DNA of 6,180 bases from Bryobacterales bacterium (GCA_003164075.1 PLRZ01000577.1:3949-10128); one strand, 5' to 3'; positions 1 to 6,180 are shown, numbered from the stretch's first letter. Made by a program: numbers and translations. The notes: generated by a model from the letters alone, not told the origin.

Positions 1-1563
1 CAGGTTGCGCCCTCGGGCACGATTTCGACGGCCGCCGGGACGGGAGCTGCGTTACCGGGTGGTGAGGCCACGCTGGCAGCAGCGACTCCGCTGATGACTC
101 CCATGGGCGTAGGCGTGGACCCGTTCGGCAACCTGCTCATCGTCGAAACCGGGGCGCACCGCATCCGGGAAGTTGCCGCCGACGGCCGGATCCGCACCAT
201 CGTGGGGACCGGAGTGGCAGGCATGGGACCGGAGTCGCTCCCGCCCACCCAGACGCAACTGCGTGCCCCGCGGGGAGTGTGCCTGGACCGCGCCGGCAAC
301 CTATACGTAGTGGACACGGCCAACCACCGCGTTCTGCGGGTGCCTCCCGCCGGCGTGGTTACCACGGCCGCGGGCAATGGCGCTCCCGGCGCGGCGGGAG
401 ATGGCGGCTCGGCGCGACTGGCGCAACTCAACCAGCCCAGCGCTTGCACGGTGGACACCGCCGGCGACCTGTACATCGCCGACACCTACAATCACCGCAT
501 TCGCAAGGTGGACACCACCGGCATGATCGACACGGTGGCGGGCGTGGGGGTGGCGGGCAGCGGCGGCGATGAAGGTCCGGCGACGGCTGCCAGCCTGAAC
601 GCGCCGCGCGGCGTGGCGGCGGACGATAACGGCAACATCTACATCTCCGATACGGGCAACAACTCCATCCGTCAGGTCACGCCCGACGGTGTGATCCACA
701 CCATTGGCGGCACAGGTACGTTGGGTTTCGCGGGCGATGGGGGGCCGGCGCTTTCCGCGTGGATGGATACGCCCGGCGGCATCCTGCTGGACGGCTCGGG
801 CGACCTCTACTTCGCCGACACCGGCAACAATCGCGTCCGGCGCCTGACGCCAACCGGCGTGGTGACCGTGCCGGTGGTCATCGCGCCGACGCCGCTCTCG
901 GTAGTGAACGCCGCCAGCCTGACCGCCGGGGCCGTGGCTCCCGGAGAGGCCGTCACGATATTTGGCTCTGGGATGGGAGCGCAGGCTGGGGCAGGCGCCG
1001 TCATCGATTCCACCGGCCTGCTGGCCAACCAACTGGCGGGTACGGAGGTGCGCTTCGACGGCGTGCCGGCGCCGCTGTTCTACGCGCAGGCGAACCAGAT
1101 CAACGTGCAGGTCCCTTACACCGTGGCGGGCAATGCGACGACGCACATCGAAGTCTTCTACCAGGCGGTGTCGGTGAACACCATCGACGTGGCCGTTGCG
1201 GCCGCGGCTCCCGGTATTTTCTCCACCGCGGTCAACCAGGACGGAACCTACAATTCCGCAACGAATCCGGCGCCTCGCGGCACGTTTCTGACGTTTTATG
1301 CCACCGGTGAAGGCCTCACGAACGGTCCCAGCGTTTCCGGACAGCCGGCGGCTGCGCCGTATCCGCAGCCCAACCTGCCGGTGACGGTTACGGTAGACGG
1401 CGTGACGGCGCAAGTGGCCTGGGCAGGCAGCGCCCCGGGCCTGGTGGGCTTGCTGCAGGTAAATGTGCGGGTTCCGGGCGGCTACGTGCCTTCCGGCGCG
1501 GTCCCGGTGGAACTCACGGTGGGCACGGCGATTTCCCCGGATATGACCATCTGGGTCCAATAA
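1..1563 (+). CDS. NHL-repeat beta-propeller protein with Solibacter-type C-terminal domain (5' end missing)
   Basis: The reading frame is open from the first base, so the start and any signal peptide lie before the window; 520 residues are visible. Residues 1-282 are consecutive NHL units with motifs such as GNLYVVDTANHR, GDLYIADTYNHRIRKV and GNIYISDTGNN, which form the blades of a beta-propeller. From about residue 297 (VVNAASL, then GEAVTIFGSGMG, PLFYAQANQINVQVPY, PGIF, TFYATGEG, GLLQVNVRVP) to the stop, the sequence matches the domain described as TIGR03437, a C-terminal module abundant in Solibacter-like Acidobacteriota. NHL propellers usually bind proteins or other ligands and have no fixed enzymatic role; members with this C-terminal domain are expected to be exported or surface-associated. 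No catalytic residues are evident. Family assignment is firm, function unknown. The stop TAA (1561-1563) sits only a few bases from the end of a minus-strand toxin relic. Confidence 0.93.
   Translation, partial: QVAPSGTISTAAGTGAALPGGEATLAAATPLMTPMGVGVDPFGNLLIVETGAHRIREVAADGRIRTIVGTGVAGMGPESLPPTQTQLRAPRGVCLDRAGNLYVVDTANHRVLRVPPAGVVTTAAGNGAPGAAGDGGSARLAQLNQPSACTVDTAGDLYIADTYNHRIRKVDTTGMIDTVAGVGVAGSGGDEGPATAASLNAPRGVAADDNGNIYISDTGNNSIRQVTPDGVIHTIGGTGTLGFAGDGGPALSAWMDTPGGILLDGSGDLYFADTGNNRVRRLTPTGVVTVPVVIAPTPLSVVNAASLTAGAVAPGEAVTIFGSGMGAQAGAGAVIDSTGLLANQLAGTEVRFDGVPAPLFYAQANQINVQVPYTVAGNATTHIEVFYQAVSVNTIDVAVAAAAPGIFSTAVNQDGTYNSATNPAPRGTFLTFYATGEGLTNGPSVSGQPAAAPYPQPNLPVTVTVDGVTAQVAWAGSAPGLVGLLQVNVRVPGGYVPSGAVPVELTVGTAISPDMTIWVQ
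91..846 (+). repeat. NHL repeat units in exact 168-bp register
   Basis: Units begin at 91, 259, 427, 595 and 763, each exactly 168 bp (56 codons) apart with no insertion or deletion. The first 30 codons of the window align without gaps to the tail of a further upstream unit. Each unit runs L-x-x-P-x-G-v-x-x-D-x-x-G-N/D-L/I-Y, then D-T-x-N-H/N-R-I/V-x-x-V, then a G-x-I/V-x-T stretch and a glycine-rich end, usually GDGG or similar. The fifth unit keeps its first 28 codons (763-846) and then passes into the C-terminal domain. At least six blades are therefore represented. The repeats are diverged at base level, so this is a protein-level repeat rather than a recent tandem duplication. Confidence 0.9.
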
Positions 1564-1569
1564 AAACAG

Positions 1570-1665
1570 GTGGAGATTCCGGAGCAATAACAAAGACTGC
1601 TTGTCGAAGGCACGTTGGACTTATTGGGAAGCCTTGGCGTAGTGGGGAGTGCGGAGAAGTTTCAT
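1570..1665 (-). pseudogene. RelE/ParE-like toxin remnant with in-frame stop and missing C-terminus
   Basis: Reading leftwards from an ATG at 1665-1663, the frame encodes MKLLRTPHYAKASQ and then stops at TAA (1623-1621). The same frame continues as VQRAFDKQSLLLLRNLH down to about 1570 and then loses resemblance as it meets the end of the NHL gene. The two pieces together resemble the N-terminal third of small RelE/ParE-superfamily mRNA-interferase-type toxins, which often start with a short strand, then an 'AKA..' helix and a 'VQRAFDKQ..LLL.NL.HPSL' helix. The ATG overlaps the TGA of the antitoxin-like frame by one base (TGATG), the usual coupling of an antitoxin-toxin operon. About three codons before VQRAF also seem to be lost, and the catalytic C-terminal strands are absent. 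I see the frame, stop and overlap directly; the family is from memory of the motif. No active toxin can be made. Confidence 0.62.
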
Positions 1666-1910
1666 CACGCCGAGCGCTTGGTCTTCTTACGATTCAACTT
1701 CTTGGCTTCCTCGTGGAGCGAAGCGATGAATTCTTTGTGGGTAGCAAAAGGACCGTGGACTCGGCCAGCCTCGATGTCGGCCAGGCCCTCAGCGAGTTGA
1801 GCATCGACGATGCGGCGCTGCTCGGGCGTGTACTCGTCGTCCGCAGCCGGAAGTTTGGGATAGATGCTGATGACGCGCCGGAGACCTTGAATGCGATCTT
1901 CTGGCCGCTC
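1665..1910 (-). pseudogene. Antitoxin-like small protein, 5' end missing
   Basis: The minus-strand frame between a TAA at 1913-1911 and a TGA at 1667-1665 encodes 81 residues, with a protein-like core: YPKLPAADDEYTPEQRRIVD, LAEGLADIEAGRVHGPF, THKEFIASLHEEAKKLNRKK. The acidic-plus-helical composition, the 'DEYTPEQRR..D..LAEGLADI.AGRVHGPF.TH.EFI..L' pattern and the direct overlap with a RelE-like start all fit the antitoxin of a type II toxin-antitoxin pair. There is no ATG, GTG or TTG in this frame before the last dozen or so codons, so the N-terminus has been lost or replaced; recognisable sequence begins near 1874. A rare start such as ATT or ATC cannot be excluded. An intact antitoxin would neutralise its partner by binding it and would repress the operon; here the partner is broken. 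The reading frame itself is well kept, so decay may be recent. Confidence 0.6.
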
Positions 1911-1999
1911 TTAAGACCGGCCTGACGTTGGTTCTGCGCCCTCACCCCTGCACGAAGCGAAAACGTGCGGCCTTGCAAGTCATTGAAATACTTGCAGTT
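1877..1999 (-). pseudogene. Possible cold-shock-domain relic
   Basis: A minus-strand frame reads CKYFNDLQG near 1996-1970 and QAGLKSGQKIAFKVSG near 1924-1877. These two pieces, in the same frame and order, resemble the beginning (K-W/Y-F-N-x-x-K-G) and the later part (ERAGL..L.EGQKV.F.V) of small CspA-type cold-shock proteins. The middle that would carry the GFGFI and VFVH RNA-binding motifs is missing or replaced by unrelated arginine-rich residues. The frame then runs into the antitoxin-like region in a different phase, as if two broken genes had been joined near 1880. The likeness is short and could be chance. Confidence 0.25.
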
Positions 2000-2078
2000 G
2001 CGTATGCCGATCACACAAAATCACGCACACGTAGACGCCCAACTGGGCATAAGCTGTTGACCCAATTAGATTTAAGAC

Positions 2079-2154
2079 TGGTGAGTCGGGCGGGGCTCGA
2101 ACCCGCGACCCTGTGCTTAAAAGGCACATGCTCTACCACCTGAGCTACCGACCC
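2079..2154 (-). tRNA. tRNA-Lys (anticodon UUU)
   Basis: On the minus strand a complete 76-base cloverleaf folds: acceptor stem GGGTCGG with CCGACTC (one G-U pair), D arm GCTC/GAGC, anticodon stem TGTGC/GCACA around loop CTTTTAA, a five-base variable loop, and T arm GCGGG-TTCGAGC-CCCGC. The anticodon TTT is at 2121-2119, which reads lysine codons AAA and AAG. The discriminator is A and the CCA end is encoded (2081-2079), so no tailing is needed to complete it. All stems pair and the D-arm and T-loop consensus bases are present, so the gene looks functional. It is flanked on its 5' side by an integrase tail and on its 3' side by a toxin-antitoxin relic. Confidence 0.97.
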
Positions 2155-2161
2155 ATCTTGT

Positions 2162-2191
2162 GGTATATCAATTGGTTACGAGCGGCGTTAA
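2162..2191 (-). promoter_or_regulatory. Probable sigma70-type promoter of tRNA-Lys
   Basis: Upstream of the tRNA on the minus strand, TTAACG (2191-2186) and TATACC (2167-2162) resemble -35 and -10 boxes (4 of 6 matches each) with 18-base spacing. The -10 box ends seven bases before the mature 5' end. The -35 box and spacer lie inside the last codons of the integrase relic, whose stop is at 2170-2168. The match is moderate and judged by eye. Confidence 0.4.
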
Positions 2192-2383
2192 TTTCTCGAT
2201 TCCGCTGGCTTTGGGGGAATCCCGCAGTACCCCGAATTGCACCCGGCCCTCGATAGCGGCAATCGCCTGCTGGCGGGATCTTGCGCGAATATGGGAATAA
2301 CGCTTCAACATGACCGGGCTGATATGACCCATCATATCAAGCATTGCGCTCTCAAGCACGCCGGCCTCCGCAAGCGGGTGCGA
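2168..2383 (-). pseudogene. Tyrosine recombinase (phage-type integrase) C-terminal remnant
   Basis: The minus-strand frame ending with TGA at 2170-2168 contains SHPLAEAGV, then LDMMGHISPVMLKRYSHIRA and RQQAIAAIEG. This is the classic end of a tyrosine recombinase catalytic domain: the G-H motif (His codon 2326-2324) and the nucleophilic tyrosine in RYSHIR (codon 2299-2297), which attacks DNA during strand exchange. Intact enzymes of this family are usually 300-400 residues and carry an R...H-x-x-R box shortly before 'LAEAGV'; here the sequence before about 2383 is no longer recognisable, so the catalytic arginines and the DNA-binding N-terminus are missing. A GTG at 2359-2357 would allow a 63-residue product, but it could not recombine DNA. 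The piece ends 13 bases before the 5' end of tRNA-Lys on the same strand. Family assignment is strong; its being a relic is inferred from the length and missing box. Confidence 0.8.
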
Positions 2384-2533
2384 GCCGCATCCTCCCGGAC
2401 GGTCTCCCCAGCGGTCTTCAGGGAACTGACGGGGGGGCCTCCAGGTCGCGGCCAGATTTGCGTTCTAGCGGAGGCGCGGAGTTACCATCAAGATCCGGAT
2501 GTCTTGAGTCTACGAACGCGACATAGACCCAGC

Positions 2534-2538
2534 GAGGA
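2534..2538 (+). promoter_or_regulatory. Ribosome binding site of the GH106-like gene
   Basis: GAGGA lies five bases before the ATG at 2544. The spacing fits a Shine-Dalgarno site and supports this start, which also places a twin-arginine signal at the very N-terminus. I do not see a convincing promoter between it and the integrase relic. Confidence 0.75.
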
Positions 2539-2543
2539 CCAGC

Positions 2544-5500
2544 ATGAAACGACGCGTATTCATTCAGACCGCTTGCGTAGCCGGCGCAGTGACGTTGATC
2601 GACGGACCGGAAATGTTTGCCCAAAACCAGGCGGCCGCCTTGGAGAAAGGATTTCAGAATCCGCCCTTCGATGCGGGTCTGTCGGTGGTACACCATTGGA
2701 CCGGCGGCGTGGCCACCAAAGAGGGCATCACCGCCGACATCGAAGGGATGGCCGCCTCCGGAATCAACACCGTCAACTGGTTCTTCTTTGACGGTACCGG
2801 CGTTTCGGATGGCATCCAGCTTTACCCCTGCAAGTCGCCGCAATGGTGGGAACTGGCGGACCACCTGTTAAGTGAAGCCAAGCGCCTGAACATGACGGTG
2901 GCGCCGCACGTTTGTTCCAGTTGGGGCCCGGCCGGGACGGACCTGATCACGCCCGAGCTTTCCCAGCAGCAACTTGTCTGGAGCGAGGTGGATGCCGACG
3001 GTGGCCAGCCCTTCACCCCGGCCTTGGCGCGGCCGATACGTCCGGCCGGGCGGGGACGCGGCGGACCCACGTTCCCTCCAGCCTTCAGTAACTACTACCG
3101 CGACTTGGCAGTGCTCGCGTTCCCGGTTCCCGCCGATTGGGGCGAGACCAGCGTCACTCGCAAGGCCACAGTCACCGCCAGCTTACCCATTACCGACCTG
3201 GCGAAAGCCGCCGACCCGGCCAATAACGAGCGCGTGGTGGACACCGGCAAAGCCGGCTGGATCCAGTTTGCCTTCGACCAGCCATTTACTTTGCGCGCCG
3301 TGACCGTGAATCCCGGTGGCGGAGTCGGCGGCGCCAGTCAGGCCAACCCCTATCTCAGCGCCCACAGCATGGAAGTCCACGCCAGCGACGATGGAACTAC
3401 GTTCCACAAGATTGGCCAGTGCGAGCCCATGAACAACGGCTGGCAGACCACCGTTTCCACGCTGACCCACACCGTGAAGCAGACTACCGCGCGCTATTTC
3501 CGCCTGGTCTACACCCCTCGCCAGCCGCTCGGCTACGACGAGGGTATGCGGACGGGAACGCGCCAGGGCGGCGGCGATTTCAAGAACATGGTCGAGCCGT
3601 TAGGGTTCTTTAGCATTGTCTTGTCGACCACCCCCACCGTGCACTTGCTCGCCGCCAAGAATTCCGCGTCGTGGGGCCGTGGCCGCCTGGTGACCGACGA
3701 AGAAATTCCGGCCTCGGCCTGCGTGCCCGTGGACAGCATTGTGGATTTGACAGCCAGGCTGCGCGAAGACGGAACCCTCGGCGATTGGACCCCGCCGGCA
3801 GGCAAGTGGCGCGTCGAGCGCTTCGGTTATATGTCGCAGATGGTTTCCACCGGCGGTGGATTGCAGGCGGACAAGTACAGCGCCGACGCCGCGCGCCTGG
3901 TATTTGAGGGATGGTTCCGCGAGATTCGCAAGCGGCGTCCGGATGCCGACAAGATCGTCAAGATCCTGAACATCGATAGCTGGGAGAACGGGCCGCAGAA
4001 CTGGTCCCCGGTATTGCCGGAGGAATTCAGCTCGCGCCGCGGCTACGATCTGACCAGGTACCTGCCGGCCATGACCGGTGTCATGGTGGGAAGCGGCGGG
4101 ACCACGGAAGGCTTCCTGCTGGATCTGCGCCGCACTATGTCGGAGTGCCTGGCCGACAACTTCTACGGCACTCTCTGCCGGCTGGCGCACGAAGCCGGCG
4201 CGATCGTGCAATCGGAGGTGGTCAATCCGGCGATGAACGTGGATGGCATGCAGTATTTCAAGGGTATCGACTGGACGGGCGGCGAATTCTGGGTGCGGGC
4301 CGCGCAGAACTGGAAGCCCAACGATATCGCCGACGGCGTGGCGGGCGCGCGCATTTACGGCAAGAAGATTATTTTCGCCGAGGCGTTCACCGGCGGCGGT
4401 TGGCAGGACCATCCCTTCGCGTTGAAAGCCATGGGCGATCACAATTACGCCGAAGGATTGAACCGCATGATGCTGCACGTGTGGAACGCGCAGTATTACC
4501 CCCACCGGCTCCCTGGGCAGCCCGGTGCGGGAACGCCATTCCATAATCTGAACACCTGGTGGAAGGCCGGCCAGGGTTGGCGCGATTACATGAGGAAGGC
4601 CCAGGCCCTGCTGCAGCAGGGCCAGCCGGTGGAAGACGCGCTGTACTACGCCGGCGAAAATCTCCCCTGCCGGTCCATCCTTTCACCCAAGCTGGATTGG
4701 GTCTGGGCAGCCGACCCGGCGTTGCCCGAAGGCTACAAGCACACTACCGTGAACCGCGATGGACTGCTGAACCTGGCCAAAGTCGAGAACGGACGCATCG
4801 TAGTGAGCGGGTTGAGTTACCGCGTACTCATCTTGCGCGGCGGAGAACCGTACCTCACGCCGGCGGTGGCCGCCAGGATCAAGGAACTGGTGGAAGCCGG
4901 CGCGGTGGTGGTAGGGCCGAAGCCCCTGTTTTCGCCGAGCCTGGAGCAGGGCGCGGCGGGACAGGCGGCGGTCAAGGCAGTCGCCGAGCAACTCTGGGGG
5001 AAGATGGACGGCAAGACGATCACCGAGAACAAATTCGGCAAGGGCCGCGTGTTCTGGGGCAAGCCGATGGCGGACGTGCTGGCAGCCGTCGGCGTCACGC
5101 CGGACGTCACTTTCGCCAAGGTTGTGGATACGGCCACGGGCAATCCGGTGGTGGCCAACGCCAACGCGCCGGACGGCGCCAATCCGGTGTTGGTGGGCGA
5201 GTACCGCAAAGGCTGGGGCCTGGAGTTCTGCCATCGGCAGGGCCAGGGCTTCGATCTGTATTTCGTCTCCAACCAGGAGTACTTCGCGGTCTCGGCGGAC
5301 GTCAGCTTCCGCGCCGGCGGGAAGGTTCCGGAGTTCTGGGACGCGGAGACCGGCAAGATCGAAGAAGCCCCCATGTGGCGCGAGCAGAACGGGCGGACCA
5401 TTATCCCCATGGATTTCACACCTTCCGGCTCGATGTTCGTGCTGTTCCGCAAAGCGGCGGCGGGCGCCGATCCGGTGACCGAGATGACCGGACCCAAACG

Positions 5501-6104
5501 GCTGCGAATGCAGAAGACTGCCGCGGGGCTGGATCTCTGGGCGCCGGCGGCGGGCAGTTGGACCCTCAAAACGCGCGCGGGCAAGACGATCCAGGCCAAA
5601 GCGGAAAACGTATCCGCGCCCATCGATATTTCCGGCGTGTGGAACGTGAGCTTCCCGGTGAAAGGTTCCGCCAAGCAAGTCGAACTGCCGGCGGGTTCCT
5701 GGAGCAGTCAAAGCGACGAAGACGTGAAGTTCTTCTCGGGAACCGCGACATATAAGAAGGAGTTCACGGTCCCAGCGGCGCAGAAGGCCGCCGACAAGCG
5801 GCTTTATCTGGATCTGGGAGAGGTGCATAATCTGGCGCGCGTGCGTCTGAACGGCAAAGACCTGGGGGTGCTGTGGAAGGCCCCCTATGTGGTGGACATC
5901 ACGGCGGCGGCGGCAGCGGGCGTCAATCGGCTGGAACTGGAGGTCACCAATACCTGGGTGAACCGGCTGATCGGCGACGCTGGAAAGCCGCCCGAGCAGC
6001 GGGTGACGTTCTCGGGCGGCGGCGGTGGCACGCTGCTGCCGGCAGGGCTGATCGGCCCGGTGCGGGTGACCACGGAAGTGAAGGTCACGCCGGCGGCAGG
6101 GTAA
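2544..6104 (+). CDS. GH106-family alpha-L-rhamnosidase-like glycoside hydrolase, Tat-exported
   Basis: This is a complete 1186-residue protein. Residues 1-26 are a twin-arginine signal (MKRRVFIQ, then a hydrophobic stretch, ending near MFA), so a folded enzyme is exported. The GH106 catalytic region starts with GFQNPPFDAGLSVVHHWTGG (36-55) and KEGITADIEGM (59-69), typical of the family. Residues about 205-325 form a discoidin (F5/8 type C)-like beta-sandwich inserted between barrel segments (WIQFAFDQPFTLRAVTV, SMEVHASDDGTTF, ARYFRLVYTP). The barrel resumes with LNIDSWENGPQNW (Glu481), QSEVVNPAMNVDG (Glu558) and IIFAEAFTGGG (Glu613), the best candidates for catalytic or calcium-binding carboxylates. 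The C-terminus (about 1030-1186: ISGVWNV, FFSGTATYKKEF, LNGKDLGVLW) is a GH2-like jelly-roll carbohydrate-binding domain. Family GH106 contains calcium-dependent inverting alpha-L-rhamnosidases acting on pectin side chains such as rhamnogalacturonan II; the exact substrate here is unknown. It stands alone, without sugar transporters or regulators in view. Confidence 0.87.
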   Translation: MKRRVFIQTACVAGAVTLIDGPEMFAQNQAAALEKGFQNPPFDAGLSVVHHWTGGVATKEGITADIEGMAASGINTVNWFFFDGTGVSDGIQLYPCKSPQWWELADHLLSEAKRLNMTVAPHVCSSWGPAGTDLITPELSQQQLVWSEVDADGGQPFTPALARPIRPAGRGRGGPTFPPAFSNYYRDLAVLAFPVPADWGETSVTRKATVTASLPITDLAKAADPANNERVVDTGKAGWIQFAFDQPFTLRAVTVNPGGGVGGASQANPYLSAHSMEVHASDDGTTFHKIGQCEPMNNGWQTTVSTLTHTVKQTTARYFRLVYTPRQPLGYDEGMRTGTRQGGGDFKNMVEPLGFFSIVLSTTPTVHLLAAKNSASWGRGRLVTDEEIPASACVPVDSIVDLTARLREDGTLGDWTPPAGKWRVERFGYMSQMVSTGGGLQADKYSADAARLVFEGWFREIRKRRPDADKIVKILNIDSWENGPQNWSPVLPEEFSSRRGYDLTRYLPAMTGVMVGSGGTTEGFLLDLRRTMSECLADNFYGTLCRLAHEAGAIVQSEVVNPAMNVDGMQYFKGIDWTGGEFWVRAAQNWKPNDIADGVAGARIYGKKIIFAEAFTGGGWQDHPFALKAMGDHNYAEGLNRMMLHVWNAQYYPHRLPGQPGAGTPFHNLNTWWKAGQGWRDYMRKAQALLQQGQPVEDALYYAGENLPCRSILSPKLDWVWAADPALPEGYKHTTVNRDGLLNLAKVENGRIVVSGLSYRVLILRGGEPYLTPAVAARIKELVEAGAVVVGPKPLFSPSLEQGAAGQAAVKAVAEQLWGKMDGKTITENKFGKGRVFWGKPMADVLAAVGVTPDVTFAKVVDTATGNPVVANANAPDGANPVLVGEYRKGWGLEFCHRQGQGFDLYFVSNQEYFAVSADVSFRAGGKVPEFWDAETGKIEEAPMWREQNGRTIIPMDFTPSGSMFVLFRKAAAGADPVTEMTGPKRLRMQKTAAGLDLWAPAAGSWTLKTRAGKTIQAKAENVSAPIDISGVWNVSFPVKGSAKQVELPAGSWSSQSDEDVKFFSGTATYKKEFTVPAAQKAADKRLYLDLGEVHNLARVRLNGKDLGVLWKAPYVVDITAAAAAGVNRLELEVTNTWVNRLIGDAGKPPEQRVTFSGGGGGTLLPAGLIGPVRVTTEVKVTPAAG

Positions 6105-6180
6105 GGGGCCGCGAAACAATAAGCTGACCAAATGTCTCGAACGTGCGCCATCGCTCTCTAACGGGGTGCCCTCTGGGCCC

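Noticed and set aside
301..1593. Long open frame on the minus strand opposite the NHL gene (430 codons)
   Set aside because: It is rich in Arg, His and Gly with no recognisable motif, as expected for the antisense of a GC-rich gene. Only its first few codons (before about 1570) belong to the toxin relic.
2041..2067. Seven-base stem (AACTGGG / CCCAATT, one G-U pair) downstream of tRNA-Lys as a terminator
   Set aside because: The loop is 13 bases, the stem is weak and there is no T-run after it in the tRNA direction.
2320..2339. Perfect inverted repeat TGATATGA-CCCA-TCATATCA
   Set aside because: It falls exactly on the codons of the conserved LDMMGHIS motif of the integrase relic, so the symmetry is explained by coding sequence; no run of T follows to make a terminator.
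2237..2791. 184-codon plus-strand frame running into the start of the glycosidase gene
   Set aside because: It is antisense to the integrase relic and then out of phase with the glycosidase; composition is Arg/His rich with no motif.
4559..5755. 398-codon plus-strand frame inside the GH106-like gene
   Set aside because: It is an out-of-phase shadow with very high Arg and Gly content; the in-phase frame has clear domains throughout.
4683..6131. 482-codon minus-strand frame opposite the GH106-like gene, and similar ones at 3600-4544 and 4817-5674
   Set aside because: All lie opposite strongly supported glycosidase coding sequence, have low-complexity Arg/His/Pro composition and no supporting domain or ribosome binding site.
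6105..6180. Possible terminator or new gene start after the glycosidase
   Set aside because: No hairpin with T-run is visible, and the ATG at 6133 opens only a nine-codon frame; the window ends too soon to judge.

Overview
The window looks like chromosomal DNA from an Acidobacteriota bacterium of the Solibacter/Bryobacter kind. The base composition is GC-rich. The first gene pairs NHL repeats with the C-terminal domain modelled as TIGR03437 (named for Solibacter), and the last gene is a large exported GH106-type glycosidase of a sort common in soil polysaccharide degraders. This placement rests on domain style, not on a marker gene.

Layout: positions 1-1563 (+) hold the 3' part of a secreted NHL-propeller protein whose start lies before the window. 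Positions 1564-2078 contain no intact gene. On the minus strand this gap holds a decayed type II toxin-antitoxin pair: a toxin start with an in-frame stop and a missing C-terminus (1570-1665), preceded by a well-preserved antitoxin-like reading frame that lacks any usual start codon (1665-1910). A doubtful cold-shock-protein-like fragment (about 1877-1999) lies before them. Positions 2079-2154 (-) are a complete tRNA-Lys(UUU) with an encoded CCA. Its probable promoter lies at 2162-2191. Immediately 5' of the tRNA, on the same strand, is the C-terminal end of a tyrosine recombinase (2168-2383) that keeps the GH motif and the nucleophilic tyrosine but has lost the upstream catalytic part. Positions 2384-2533 show nothing I can support except the shadow of that relic. 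Positions 2544-6104 (+) are a complete 1186-residue Tat-exported GH106-family alpha-L-rhamnosidase-like enzyme with a good ribosome binding site. Positions 6105-6180 hold nothing I can identify; no convincing terminator is visible.

How it fits together: two plus-strand genes for exported proteins are separated by about 1 kb of minus-strand DNA. That stretch looks like the scar of a mobile element or islet around a tRNA-Lys gene (integrase tail, toxin-antitoxin relic, possible csp relic). The two large genes need not be functionally linked: one is a putative surface or secreted binding protein, the other a carbohydrate-active enzyme. I found no CRISPR array, no intact transposase and no clearly new system. 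The toxin-antitoxin and integrase relics are the least expected content.
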